This document shows positions 42,157 through 50,201 of a stretch of 64,000 nt of DNA, piece by piece. The DNA lies in NCBI GenBank assembly GCA_002503985.1, contig DASW01000003.1, forward strand, positions 186,001 through 250,000, written 5' to 3'. The notes beneath the pieces are model-generated. The model ran no database searches. It was not told where the DNA came from and was given only the letters and a program-made list of their open reading frames with translations. This stretch comes from Thermoplasmata archaeon UBA61 (lineage in GTDB: Archaea > Thermoplasmatota > Thermoplasmata > Lutacidiplasmatales > UBA184). Numbering within the stretch: position 1 is the stretch's first letter; each line of letters begins with the position of its first letter. The position numbers were made by a program, and so were the translations under genes.

Positions 42157-42941
42157 GCGCTCCCGAGAGACGAACCGCCGCCGTCCCCCCGCCCGCCGAA
42201 GAGCCCCCGGCGGACGAGGAGTACGCGCGCGCCTACGCCGCCGGTTACGAGGAAGGAGTGCGGGGAGCGCTCCGAGAGACCCTCGAACACATCACCCACG
42301 GTCACACCCCCCAGGAGATCCGGATGCTGACGGCGAGCCGACTCGCCCGCCTCTCCGAAGAGGTCGACCTGAAGCGCAAGAGCCTCCTAGGTCCCCCGCG
42401 ACGCCCTGCGTGGGGCTCCCTCCTCCGGCCCCCGGCACCGGCGCGGGCCTGGACCGGGCCGGTCACCGCCGCTTCGGCCCCCGCGTATCGGCTTCTCCCG
42501 GGGCACTCGCTCCTCGTGCGCGAGGAACGGCCGGCCCGTGCGGTCGAGATCCTGCGCGCGAACGCCGCCGCCTTTCCCCGGCTCGCGGTCGTTTCGATGC
42601 GACCTCCCGAGGTGCCGGGACTCCCGGCGGACCATCGCCTCGACCTCACGGTGGGCGGCCCGGGGACCCCGGCCGACCCGAACCAGGGCTCGCTTACGCC
42701 GGGGGAGATCAGCGGTCGTCTGCGGGACCCCACAGAGGCGCCCGGCGGCGCCCTCGTGTACGTCGACGCGCTCGAGTTCCTGGCGACCGAGCACAGCCTC
42801 GAGACGACGGTCAAGTTCGTCCACTGGCTGGTGACGCAGGCGCAGGAGACCGGGTCCGCGCTCCTCGTCTCGTTCGACCCGCGCGCCCTCGACGTCCGCG
42901 ACGTGAGTCGCCTCGAGCGGGCGTTCGAAAGCGTCCTCTGA
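42153..42941 (+). CDS. DUF835 family protein
   Basis: A 262-residue protein whose GTG start overlaps the DUF35 stop (GTGA). Residues 1-75 are acidic and helical ('EYARAYAAGYEEGVRGALRE'), then a Pro/Ala linker. Residues 115-260 are a DUF835 domain: 'SLLVREERPARAVEILR', 'LAVVSMRPPEVPG', 'GALVYVDALEFL', 'ETGSALLVSFDPRALD'. DUF835 looks like a degenerate P-loop fold found mainly in Euryarchaeota, often attached to signalling domains. Its location at the end of the mevalonate operon is unexpected and the link is not known. It converges on the serine hydrolase gene with 3 bp between stops. Confidence 0.85.
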   Translation: MSAPERRTAAVPPPAEEPPADEEYARAYAAGYEEGVRGALRETLEHITHGHTPQEIRMLTASRLARLSEEVDLKRKSLLGPPRRPAWGSLLRPPAPARAWTGPVTAASAPAYRLLPGHSLLVREERPARAVEILRANAAAFPRLAVVSMRPPEVPGLPADHRLDLTVGGPGTPADPNQGSLTPGEISGRLRDPTEAPGGALVYVDALEFLATEHSLETTVKFVHWLVTQAQETGSALLVSFDPRALDVRDVSRLERAFESVL

Positions 42942-42944
42942 CCT

Positions 42945-44417
42945 TCACCAGACGAGCCGGCCGCGCGCCGCGAGAGGGAGGTCGCTCGGTCGGCGCCGTC
43001 GTACGACCCGCCATCCCTCGAACATCGCCTCGACCCGGCCCGATGCGTCCCGAAGGAAACGGATCGAACCGCGTTGACCGCGGATGCGGGTGACGAACTC
43101 GTCGTCCCCCGCGTCGCGCAACCGAATGTTCTTCGTGATCGCTTCGATGCCTCGGAAGTCCAGACGCAAGTGGTCCTTGCGGGGGCGCACCTCGGCCCAG
43201 ATCCCCTCACCGGAGCAGTACCACCCTACGTACGGCCGAGTCGGCCCCGGCGTGCGCAACGGCTGGGGGATTTCCTCGAACGGGGTCCTGGGAGGCAGGC
43301 CGAGCGCGAGGTTGATCGCGGCGGTGAGCACGGGTTCCATCGGGGAGGTGTCGGCGTTCGAGAGGGCCGCGCCGGCGATGCCCTTTCGGGGGACGGCCGC
43401 GATGAACGAACTCACGCCCTTGAGACCCCCGCTGTGGTGGACGAGGAGCGTCCCGTGGTAATCGGGGCGCACCGCGAGGCCGTAGCCGTAGTGAACGCCG
43501 TGCCGGATCGGCACGTGCGGCCGGACCATCTCGGCGACCGAGCTCGCCGAGACGATCCGCTCTCGGCCGACCCGACCTCCCGTGAGAAAGATCTGGAGGT
43601 ACTGCAGCAGGTCGGTCACGTTCGTGCGCAGCGCCCCAGCGCCGCGCAGGCACGTGTCCTCCCACCATTCTTCGCTCGGAACGAGCGAATGCCGTTGACC
43701 CGTCCAGCGCGGAGAATACAGCGTCGTGACCTCGGGCTGGCGGAACAGGACCCCGGTGTCGAAGGTGGTCGAGGCCATTCCCGCCGGCCGGAGGAGCTCC
43801 TCCTCGAGGAAGCTCTCGTACGTCCGCCCGGATGCCCGCTCGATGATCACTCCGAGGAGCCCGAACCCCTCGTTCGAGTAACTGAAGCATGCGCCGGGAG
43901 GTCCAAGAAGACGGTACTTCTCCTCCGAAAGGTAGCGCATGAGCTGTTCGTAGGTGTCGATCGGCACGTGGTCGGGGTCCACTCCGACGCGCCGGGCGAC
44001 CCGAGGGTCGTACGGCGGGTCGCGCCGGACGCTGCGCATGGACGTGTAGTAGATGGACGGGAGAGGCGGCAGGCCAGAACTGTGGGTCAGGAAGTGGTGG
44101 ATCCGGATCGGTCGACGGGAGCTCGCCCCCGGGATCCGTAGCTCGGGCAGGTGGCGGGCCACCGGGTCACTGACCTTCAGGAGACCGTGCTCGGCCAGTC
44201 GCAGGACCGCGAGTGCCGTGAACGACTTCGTGACCGAGGCGATCCCGTAGAGGGTCCGGGGGGTGGCGGGAAGTTTCGCCTCGCGGTTCCGGAACCCGTA
44301 CCCTTGGGCGAAGGGTGCCCGCCCCGGGCGCAGGAGGCCGAGTGAGACGCCGGGGGTCTTCGCGCGGGCCATCCCCCGCCGGACGATCTGGTCGAGGCCC
44401 TTGAGCTCGTTCGCCAT
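42945..44417 (-). CDS. Serine hydrolase, class C beta-lactamase/transpeptidase-like
   Basis: A 490-residue protein of the beta-lactamase-related (PF00144) family. The active-site serine and lysine are S61 and K64 in 'IASVTKSFTAL', the second motif is Y180-x-N182 in 'CFSYSNEGFGLLG', and the third is 'HSGGLKG'. The C-terminal 130 residues form an added beta domain ('YVGWYCSGEG', 'HLRLDFRGIEAI'). No signal peptide is seen, so it is probably cytoplasmic. Archaea lack peptidoglycan, so the substrate is probably a small ester or amide or a D-amino-acid peptide. An SD-like 'ggagatgg' and TATA 'ttcttatgg' (44452-44460) lie upstream. Confidence 0.9.
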   Translation of the reverse strand: MANELKGLDQIVRRGMARAKTPGVSLGLLRPGRAPFAQGYGFRNREAKLPATPRTLYGIASVTKSFTALAVLRLAEHGLLKVSDPVARHLPELRIPGASSRRPIRIHHFLTHSSGLPPLPSIYYTSMRSVRRDPPYDPRVARRVGVDPDHVPIDTYEQLMRYLSEEKYRLLGPPGACFSYSNEGFGLLGVIIERASGRTYESFLEEELLRPAGMASTTFDTGVLFRQPEVTTLYSPRWTGQRHSLVPSEEWWEDTCLRGAGALRTNVTDLLQYLQIFLTGGRVGRERIVSASSVAEMVRPHVPIRHGVHYGYGLAVRPDYHGTLLVHHSGGLKGVSSFIAAVPRKGIAGAALSNADTSPMEPVLTAAINLALGLPPRTPFEEIPQPLRTPGPTRPYVGWYCSGEGIWAEVRPRKDHLRLDFRGIEAITKNIRLRDAGDDEFVTRIRGQRGSIRFLRDASGRVEAMFEGWRVVRRRRPSDLPLAARGRLVW

Positions 44418-44615
44418 CTCCGTACCCCTTCGCGAGGGAGGACCGGTCCACCCATAAGAATACGAACCCCCGCGGTCCAGCCCGTCCCCGATGAACCGTC
44501 CGATGGAGGTCGCCTTCCTTTCCGACCCCTACCGCCTGCGCAACCGCGGCCCTCGACGGGATGGCCCTTCGCTTTATCTCCCTCTTCCGGTTGGTGGGGG
44601 AAGGGAGGTCCACCG

Positions 44616-45680
44616 ATGACGTCGGTAACGCTGCCGGAGCTCGACGCCCTCGCCCGACAGCTGGCCGGGGAGCGCCACGACGCGTTCAGCGAACGGGCCC
44701 TGGCCCGGGCCTACGAAGAGTACGTCTCCCGCCAGCGCCGTCCGGTGGCCCCGGTGGTCTTCTCCAGCAACGGGACGGAATACCCCACGATCTTCGGCCT
44801 CCTCGCCGACACCAAGGCCGGCTCCGCCACGCTCGAGATCCGACCCGAACCCGCTCCGCCCGCGAGCGAATGGGGCTTTCTCCGACCCTTCGAGCGCATC
44901 GTCATTCGCCCCGACAGTTCGGCGGACATCCACCCGCTCGTCCCCGGACCGCCCGAGCGGGGGATCGCCCGCATCCTGCTCCGAGAGCATTACCTACCCC
45001 GGTCCCGAGGGGACGAGGACCGCGGGGCGACTGGGGGCAACCGGGTCAACCTGGCCACGCTGATCGCGACCCTCGACCGCGGACTCGTGGTCTACCGCGA
45101 GCAAGGCCTCCTTCCGTTCTCCGTCGCGATCCTCCTATACCTCCCCGAGGAGCGGGTCCGCTACGAGTTCGACCTCCTCGAGACGACTTTGCTTCCCGAC
45201 CCGCGCTCGGGCCGTCTCCCACCGAGCCGACGGGTCCGTCGGACCTCGCGGTTCGGCTTCGCGGTCGACCGCGTCATCGGTCGGGGCGACCTTTCCCTCC
45301 TTGCCGCGCGCTCTCTCGAGGTCCTGAGCGAGTCCCAGGGGTTGACGTCGGTCGAGCTGGCCCATGTCTTTGGCAGCGTGCGTGAGCTGGTCGATTCTGC
45401 GCTCCAGGGACTGGTCGCCCGCCAGCTCGTGACGTTCGACCGCCGGACGGGCATTTACCGACCGCGGACCGAGGCGTTCGTGCCGAGCGGGGCCGAAACG
45501 CCCACGTCCGCCGGGCCGGATGCGAGCCGCGCGGACACCCTGCTTCGCACGAGCGTGCAGGAGCTGATCGCCGCCGCGGACGCTCGGGCCGCGTGTCCTC
45601 TCTGCGGAGCCCCTCTGCCTCCCGGCCCGAAGCAGATCCTCTGCGAGAACTGCTCGGCCAAAGTCGGCCCTCCGGGGTGA
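44616..45680 (+). CDS. Unknown protein with winged-helix and C-terminal zinc ribbon
   Basis: A 354-residue protein with a clear SD 'gggaggt' and a TATA-like 'gctttatctc' (44570-44579) upstream. Residues 45-190 form beta-rich sequence with 'VVFSSNGTEYPTIFGLL' and 'VVYREQGLLPFSVAILLYLP'. Around 230-290 a winged-helix pattern ('SLEVLSESQGLTSVELAHVF', 'LVARQLVTFDRRTGIYRP') is visible. The last 30 residues carry 'CPLCGAPL' and 'LCENC', a zinc ribbon. DNA or RNA binding is plausible. The family is not recognised. It is transcribed toward the tRNA-Arg gene on the opposite strand, 5 bp away. Confidence 0.7.
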   Translation: MTSVTLPELDALARQLAGERHDAFSERALARAYEEYVSRQRRPVAPVVFSSNGTEYPTIFGLLADTKAGSATLEIRPEPAPPASEWGFLRPFERIVIRPDSSADIHPLVPGPPERGIARILLREHYLPRSRGDEDRGATGGNRVNLATLIATLDRGLVVYREQGLLPFSVAILLYLPEERVRYEFDLLETTLLPDPRSGRLPPSRRVRRTSRFGFAVDRVIGRGDLSLLAARSLEVLSESQGLTSVELAHVFGSVRELVDSALQGLVARQLVTFDRRTGIYRPRTEAFVPSGAETPTSAGPDASRADTLLRTSVQELIAAADARAACPLCGAPLPPGPKQILCENCSAKVGPPG

Positions 45681-45685
45681 ACGGG

Positions 45686-45792
45686 CGGGCCTGTCGGGAG
45701 TTTCCGCCCCGAACGGCCGGCGTCCGGGACCTTTGAACCCGAGTTCACTGGCTTAGAAGGCCAGGACTTTGTCCATGCTAAGCTACAGGCCC
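45686..45792 (-). tRNA. tRNA-Arg(TCT) with a 32-nt intron in the T-loop
   Basis: Mature length 75 nt, reading from 45792 down. Acceptor GGGCCTG pairs fully with CAGGCCC (45687-45693), discriminator G. T8-A9, D-stem GCTT/AAGT with a 10-nt loop containing GG, anticodon stem CTGGC/GCCAG around CTTCTAA (anticodon TCT, reads AGA), variable TGAAC, T-stem TCGGG/CCCGA. The T-loop is TTCAAA, then 32 extra bases, then T. Excising 45700-45731 restores TTCAAAT. A TATA-like 'ggattaagg' centred 29 nt upstream overlaps the stop codon of the DUF99 gene on the same strand. CCA is not encoded. Confidence 0.88.
45700..45731 (-). other. tRNA intron at position 59/60 (T-loop)
   Basis: The 32-nt insert folds into a 10-bp hairpin (GTCCCGGACG with CGTTCGGGGC, two G-U) with a 5-nt loop. 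Exon TTCA faces GGAA (three Watson-Crick pairs and one A-G), with 3-nt bulges AA|G and AC|T at the two splice sites: a near-ideal bulge-helix-bulge. Confidence 0.82.
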
Positions 45793-45817
45793 GGGAGCCC
45801 GACGGCTTCCGCCCTCC

Positions 45818-46411
45818 TTAATCCTTGGGTGCACGACCCTTCTGTCGGCGTCCGGCGGATGCCACGAGATGGGCGAGCCGGAGCGGCTCCGGCCAATGGC
45901 CGCGGACCGTCGAACGCTCGATGAGCCGAACGGCGTCGGCTCGAGAACATCCTACGGCGGCGGCCCGGATCGGCTGCCCGGCCGTGGGGACCCGGAACAA
46001 TCGGTGCGCGCGCAGGAGCCGCCAACGGGCGTCGGCGGTACGCGGGAACCACTTCCGCAGAGCCGCCCGGATCCGCGGGAACTCCGGGGGGCGTCGCGTG
46101 ACCGCAACGATCGGGACCCCGAGCTGCCGGTGGAGCGCGTCCATGTCGAGGACGTTGAAACCTCCCACGACGGCCCCGTCGAGCAGGATGGCGCGCACGC
46201 CCTCGAGGGGCCCGAGGCGTCGGACGAGCGCGACCACGCGACGCGTGCCGTCGGTGCCGTCGACCCGGACCCGGTCGGTGCGGACCGCCTCCACGCGCTC
46301 GGGCAGCGTCAGGACCACGGCTGCGAGAGGAGCGTAGCGGTCCGCGCGGTCGAACGCGCCGTCGTCCACCCCGACAACCTGCGGGTGCGGTTTCCCGAGG
46401 GAACGCCGCAA
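45818..46411 (-). CDS. DUF99 (endonuclease V-like) family protein
   Basis: About 197 residues from TTG 46411, the point where family members begin; no ATG is available nearby. 'VVGVDDGAFD' at the start and 'GVRAILLDGAVVGGFNVLDM' in the middle are DUF99 signatures; the fold is related to endonuclease V, with Asp residues at the metal site. 'GVPIVAVTRRPPE' and 'LRLAHLVASAG' complete the family pattern. Archaeal DUF99 proteins have no agreed function, though nuclease or nucleic-acid repair roles are suggested by the fold. It is divergent from the zinc-ribbon gene at 46448 and lies just upstream of tRNA-Arg. Confidence 0.85.
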   Translation of the reverse strand: MRRSLGKPHPQVVGVDDGAFDRADRYAPLAAVVLTLPERVEAVRTDRVRVDGTDGTRRVVALVRRLGPLEGVRAILLDGAVVGGFNVLDMDALHRQLGVPIVAVTRRPPEFPRIRAALRKWFPRTADARWRLLRAHRLFRVPTAGQPIRAAAVGCSRADAVRLIERSTVRGHWPEPLRLAHLVASAGRRQKGRAPKD

Positions 46412-46447
46412 CGCTAAGACCCCTGATGAGGTCCGGGGAGAGCGTCG

Positions 46448-47374
46448 ATGGGAGCCCCTGCGGTCTCGGTCCGGTGCCCGACGTGCGGGGCGGACCTTCG
46501 GGTGGTCCTGGCCGCGGCGCCCCCGACCCAGTGGTTCCCGTGCCCCCAATGCCGTAACCCGGTGCCCGTGGTCGTCCCTCGGGACCCGCCTCCCCTCTAC
46601 AGCTGGGAGGTCGTTCCTGGGCTATATCCCGCGCTCCCGTCGCCGCGCCGGCCCCGGGTCACGCTTCGGCGACTGGCCCAGGTCGCCCTGGTCAGCGTCG
46701 CGGCGATCGCGGTCGTGCTGGGAGGGGTTCTCGCCGTTCTGGGAGCCGAGGCGCTCGGCCCGGGAAGCTACGTCGTGTCCGGCACCGTCCTGGAAGGCGG
46801 GTCCGGAGGAGGGGGCGTCCCCGCCTCGGGCGCGACCGTGGTCCTGACCACCGACGGGGGCCAGGAGGTCGTGCAGCATACCGGTGCCAATGGGGTGTTC
46901 TCCTTTTCGCACGTACCGGTCGGCGGGATCTCCCTCAACGTCACGTTGCCGGAGTACGCTCCGGCCACCGTGACCACCTTCGCTTCGGCCGTCTACAACA
47001 CGGGAACCACCGGCCTCACCGTGACGCTCGTCCCCGGCAGCTTGGGGAACGGGACGACCACTGCGCTCTCCCCCTTCCCGGACCTCGAGAGCTTCGTGGC
47101 CTCGATCGGCAGCGGGGTCGCGCTCCTCGGGATCGTCGCGGTCTTCGGAGGGGTCGCGGCCGTGGTGACCGCCCGCAGCGACCGCCCCCCGGTCGGCGTG
47201 GTAGGCGGGGCCGCCGGCCTCCTCGCGCCGGCCGCGCTCTACTTCCTCTCGATCGGGGGGATCTTCCCGATGCTCACCGCCGGGACGGCCGTGCTCGCGG
47301 CCTTTGGAGCGTTCGCGGCGACGAGCCGGACCGTCGAGCTGTTCCAGGTCGGCCCGGAATCCCGGACCACCTAG
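46448..47374 (+). CDS. Zinc-ribbon membrane protein with carboxypeptidase-regulatory-like domain
   Basis: A 308-residue protein. An N-terminal ribbon 'RCPTCGADL' and 'FPCPQCRNP' is followed by a membrane helix 'LVSVAAIAVVLGGVLAVLG'. Then comes an extracytoplasmic domain with 'YVVSGTVLEGG', 'ATVVLTTDGG' and 'GANGVFSFSHVPVGGISLNV', the carboxypeptidase-regulatory-like beta sandwich. Three more hydrophobic helices end the chain. The ribbon would be cytoplasmic and the sandwich outside, suggesting a surface structural protein with an inside contact. It overlaps the convergent DUF2203 gene by 4 nt. Function unknown. Confidence 0.8.
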   Translation: MGAPAVSVRCPTCGADLRVVLAAAPPTQWFPCPQCRNPVPVVVPRDPPPLYSWEVVPGLYPALPSPRRPRVTLRRLAQVALVSVAAIAVVLGGVLAVLGAEALGPGSYVVSGTVLEGGSGGGGVPASGATVVLTTDGGQEVVQHTGANGVFSFSHVPVGGISLNVTLPEYAPATVTTFASAVYNTGTTGLTVTLVPGSLGNGTTTALSPFPDLESFVASIGSGVALLGIVAVFGGVAAVVTARSDRPPVGVVGGAAGLLAPAALYFLSIGGIFPMLTAGTAVLAAFGAFAATSRTVELFQVGPESRTT

Positions 47375-47862
47375 AGGGGACGCGACGCCCGGGCGGGAGC
47401 CGCCCGGTTCAGCTCCGAGATCGGTCGGCGGGAGCGGTACCCCCCGGTGAGGGGGTGGTAGTACGCGACCTCCGGTTCTCCGCGCTGCCAGCAGAGGAGC
47501 ACGAGCTCGCCTCCCTCCATCGAGTAGAAGTCGACCAACCCGGTCCCGAGGTCTTTCACCTCGATCCCCTCGGCGCGAAGGGCCTCGACGGCCTCCTCGA
47601 TGCCGTGGGTGAGGCGCTTCGACTCGGCGTCCAACCGGTCCGTCAGGTCGTGGTCGGGCTGGTCCTTGGCGCCGGTCTCGGTGCCCCAGAAGGCGGAGAG
47701 GCGTTCCTGTTCTTCCTGGACCTGAACGAGCCGGCCGACCCAACCGCGCAGCCGCGGCAAGAGCTCCTGGAGCCCGGGGAGTCGGGCGTTCGCCTCGGGC
47801 ACGGTCCACAGGCGAGGCGGCCCGGCCGACGGGTCCCGGCCCGCGCGCTTCGACCCTTCCAT
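47371..47862 (-). CDS. DUF2203 family protein
   Basis: A 163-residue protein. After a basic start, 'LWTVPEANARLPGLQELLPR' is the hallmark beginning of DUF2203, then a long helix with 'LVQVQEEQERL', then 'EGIEVKDLGTGLVDFYS' and 'LVLLCWQRGEPEVAYYHPL' and 'GYRSRRPI', the conserved strand region. The family occurs in bacteria and archaea with no known activity. A TATA box at 47891-47900 is about 33 nt upstream of the ATG, so the leader is very short. Confidence 0.88.
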   Translation of the reverse strand: MEGSKRAGRDPSAGPPRLWTVPEANARLPGLQELLPRLRGWVGRLVQVQEEQERLSAFWGTETGAKDQPDHDLTDRLDAESKRLTHGIEEAVEALRAEGIEVKDLGTGLVDFYSMEGGELVLLCWQRGEPEVAYYHPLTGGYRSRRPISELNRAAPARASRPL

Positions 47863-47890
47863 CCGTCCCTCCCTCGAACCTACTCGCCGG

Positions 47891-47900
47891 CACTATAAAC
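47891..47900 (-). promoter_or_regulatory. TATA box of the DUF2203 gene
   Basis: Minus-strand 'gtttatagtg', centred about 33 nt before ATG 47862. Confidence 0.6.
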
Positions 47901-47940
47901 GAAGGCGATAGGGGCGAGGTAACTGCCCGGGCGTGGCACT

Positions 47941-49146
47941 CTAGATGAGAGAGAGCTCGCGCCCCGCCTTCTCAAACGCGGCGATCGCCGTCGTCACGTC
48001 CTCGGGGGTGAGGGCGGCGTTCATGATCGTGCGGATGCGCGCCTTGTCCTTCGCGACCATCGGGTAGACGATCGGCAGCGCGAAGACCCCGAGCTCGAAG
48101 AGGCGGAGGCTCAGCTTCTGGGCCCGGCCGCTCTCGCCCACGATCACCGGGGTGATCGGGGTCTCGCTCTTCCCGATGTCGAACCCGAGGTCCCGCATCT
48201 CCTTCTTGAAGCGGCGGGTGTGGGTCCACAGGCGTTCGACGTGCTCGGGCTCCGACTCGAGGACGTCAATCGCGGCGAGGCACGCCGCCGCCACGGGGGG
48301 CGGATGCGAGCCGCTCAAAAGCCAGGTCCTCGACTTGTTGTAGGCGAACTTGACGAGGTCGGTCGACCCCGAGATGTGACCCCCGACGACCCCCCAGGCC
48401 TTCGAGAACGTCCCCATCTCCACGTGCACCCGGTCCCGGGCGAGCCCGAAGTGCGCGACGATCCCCCGGCCGCCCGGCCCGAGGACCCCTTCCCCGTGGG
48501 CGTCGTCGACGTAGACCATGGCGCCGTGCTTCGCCGCCGCGGCCGAGATCCGGTCGAGCGGGGCGATGTCGCCGTCCATCGAGAAGACGCCGTCCGTGAT
48601 CACGAGGATCCGCCGGTAGGCGGGGACGTGCTCCTCCGCATTCGCGAGGACCCGCTCGAGGTCGTCCGCGTCCGCGTGACGGTAGACCGCGCGCTCCGCG
48701 CGCGAGAGCCGGACGCCGTCGATGATGCTGCCGTGGTTGAGCTCGTCGGAGATGATCAGGTCCCCTTCCCCCGCGAGCTGGGGGATGAGGCCCGCGTTCG
48801 TCGCGAAGCCGGTCTGGTAGACGAGGGACGCCTCGGCATGCTTGAACCGGGCGAGCCGGCGCTCGAGCTCCATGTGGAGGTCCATCGTGCCGGCGATGGG
48901 GCGGACGGACCCGGAGCCGACCCCATGGGTGTCGATCGCCCGGTGCGCGGCCTCCTTCATCTTCGGGTGGTTGCTGAGTCCGAGATAGTTGTTGGAACAG
49001 AACATGAGGACCCGCTTCCCGTCGATCTCGCACCACGGGGCGCTCGGTCCCTGGAGCACCCGGAGGCGCCAGTCCAGGTCGTCCTTCACGAGCTGGCGGT
49101 ACTCCTCTCCCAAGAACGAGGTCGGGTCGCGCATCTCCCTCACCAC
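47941..49146 (-). CDS. kbl: 2-amino-3-ketobutyrate CoA ligase (glycine C-acetyltransferase)
   Basis: A 401-residue alpha-oxoamine synthase using PLP. The PLP lysine is K249 in 'GTFSKAWGVVGG'; 'SDELNHGSIIDG' and 'VYVDDAHGEGVLGPGG' are conserved ring and substrate contacts, and 'FCSNNYLGLSNHP' opens the domain. It cleaves 2-amino-3-ketobutyrate with CoA to glycine and acetyl-CoA. It overlaps the upstream tdh gene by 7 nt, giving the classical two-step threonine degradation operon. The start is one of two adjacent GTG codons; an ATG 12 nt on is also possible. Confidence 0.95.
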   Translation of the reverse strand: MVREMRDPTSFLGEEYRQLVKDDLDWRLRVLQGPSAPWCEIDGKRVLMFCSNNYLGLSNHPKMKEAAHRAIDTHGVGSGSVRPIAGTMDLHMELERRLARFKHAEASLVYQTGFATNAGLIPQLAGEGDLIISDELNHGSIIDGVRLSRAERAVYRHADADDLERVLANAEEHVPAYRRILVITDGVFSMDGDIAPLDRISAAAAKHGAMVYVDDAHGEGVLGPGGRGIVAHFGLARDRVHVEMGTFSKAWGVVGGHISGSTDLVKFAYNKSRTWLLSGSHPPPVAAACLAAIDVLESEPEHVERLWTHTRRFKKEMRDLGFDIGKSETPITPVIVGESGRAQKLSLRLFELGVFALPIVYPMVAKDKARIRTIMNAALTPEDVTTAIAAFEKAGRELSLI

Positions 49147-50201
49147 CTCGCCTCGAGCGAGACCTTAGCGGCTTGCATCGATTCGATCAGGCCCATCGCG
49201 CTCGGCAGGTCGCGGATCGGGACCCGGTGCGTGATGATCTGGTTCATCTTCTCCCGGAAGGCGGCGTCGGCGAGAAGCCCCTTCACCTGGAACCAGGTCT
49301 CGAACATCCGCCGGCCGTAGATCCCGTGGACCTTGGCCGCCTTGAAGATCACCGCGTCGTTGAAATTGAGGCTCACATCGTGGTCGAACAGACCGAGCAG
49401 AGAGACGCGGCCCCCCGGGGTGAGCGCGTCGAAGGCGAGCTTGAGCGCCGCGGGATGACCGGCCATCTCGACCGCCACGTCCACGCCGCGGCCTTCGGTC
49501 TCCTCTCGAATGGTCTTCACGGCGGGGGTGTTCGGGTCCGTCGGGTCCAGCACGCGGTCCGCTCCCATCTTCTTCGCGAGGGAGGCACGCAGCGGGTTCA
49601 CCTCGGTCGCGAACACCCGTCGGGCCCCGAGGGTCCGCGCGACGGCGATCGCGAGGAGCCCGATCGGTCCGCATCCCGAGACGAGGACCGTCCCACCGGC
49701 GATGTCCTCGAGGTTCTCCTCGGGCAGGAGGGAATGGACGGCGTTCCCGAGCGGCTCCTGGATGGAGGCGAGCGCGGGGTCGAGGTGGGGGTCGTTCTTC
49801 CAGGCGTTCAGTTCGGGCAGCACCGCGAACTCGGCGAACACCCCGTTGCGGTGGACTCCCAGCACCTGGACGTTCTCGCAGATGTGCATCTTCCCGGTGC
49901 GGCACTGGTAGCACGTGCCGTCAACGATGTGCGTCTCCGCCGACACGCGGTCGCCCACCCGTAGGCTGCGGACCCGCTTGCCGACCTCGACGACCTCCCC
50001 GCACACCTCGTGGCCGGGGATCATCGGGACATGGGAGACGTGGGCCTGCGCCCACTCGTTCCAGACCCAGATGTGGACGTCCGTACCGCAGATGGAGGAC
50101 GCCAGGACCCGGATCAGAACCTCGTCATCGGCCGGCTTCGGCTCGGGAACCGTTCGTATCTCGGCGCCCGGACCTCGCTCGGTCTTCACGAATGCCTGCA
50201 T
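49140..50201 (-). CDS. tdh: L-threonine 3-dehydrogenase
   Basis: A 353-residue zinc alcohol-dehydrogenase-type enzyme oxidising threonine to 2-amino-3-ketobutyrate with NAD+. Catalytic zinc ligands are C38 ('SSICGTDVHIW') with H64 and E65 ('IPGHEVCG'). The structural-zinc loop 'DGTCYQCRTGKMHIC' has C97, C100 and C108 but Asp94 where most relatives have the first Cys. The NAD fold shows 'VLVSGCGPIGLLAI' and 'VFATEVNPLR'. The substrate segment 'WNEWAQAHV' is typical of TDH. First gene of the unit with kbl. A weak TATA-like 'cgttaagcgg' lies about 30 nt before the ATG. Confidence 0.94.
   Translation of the reverse strand: MQAFVKTERGPGAEIRTVPEPKPADDEVLIRVLASSICGTDVHIWVWNEWAQAHVSHVPMIPGHEVCGEVVEVGKRVRSLRVGDRVSAETHIVDGTCYQCRTGKMHICENVQVLGVHRNGVFAEFAVLPELNAWKNDPHLDPALASIQEPLGNAVHSLLPEENLEDIAGGTVLVSGCGPIGLLAIAVARTLGARRVFATEVNPLRASLAKKMGADRVLDPTDPNTPAVKTIREETEGRGVDVAVEMAGHPAALKLAFDALTPGGRVSLLGLFDHDVSLNFNDAVIFKAAKVHGIYGRRMFETWFQVKGLLADAAFREKMNQIITHRVPIRDLPSAMGLIESMQAAKVSLEARW

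Noticed and set aside
46622..47893. 423-codon minus-strand frame
   Set aside because: Shadow of the zinc-ribbon membrane gene and, at its start, of DUF2203 in another frame; the DUF2203 frame carries the real motifs.
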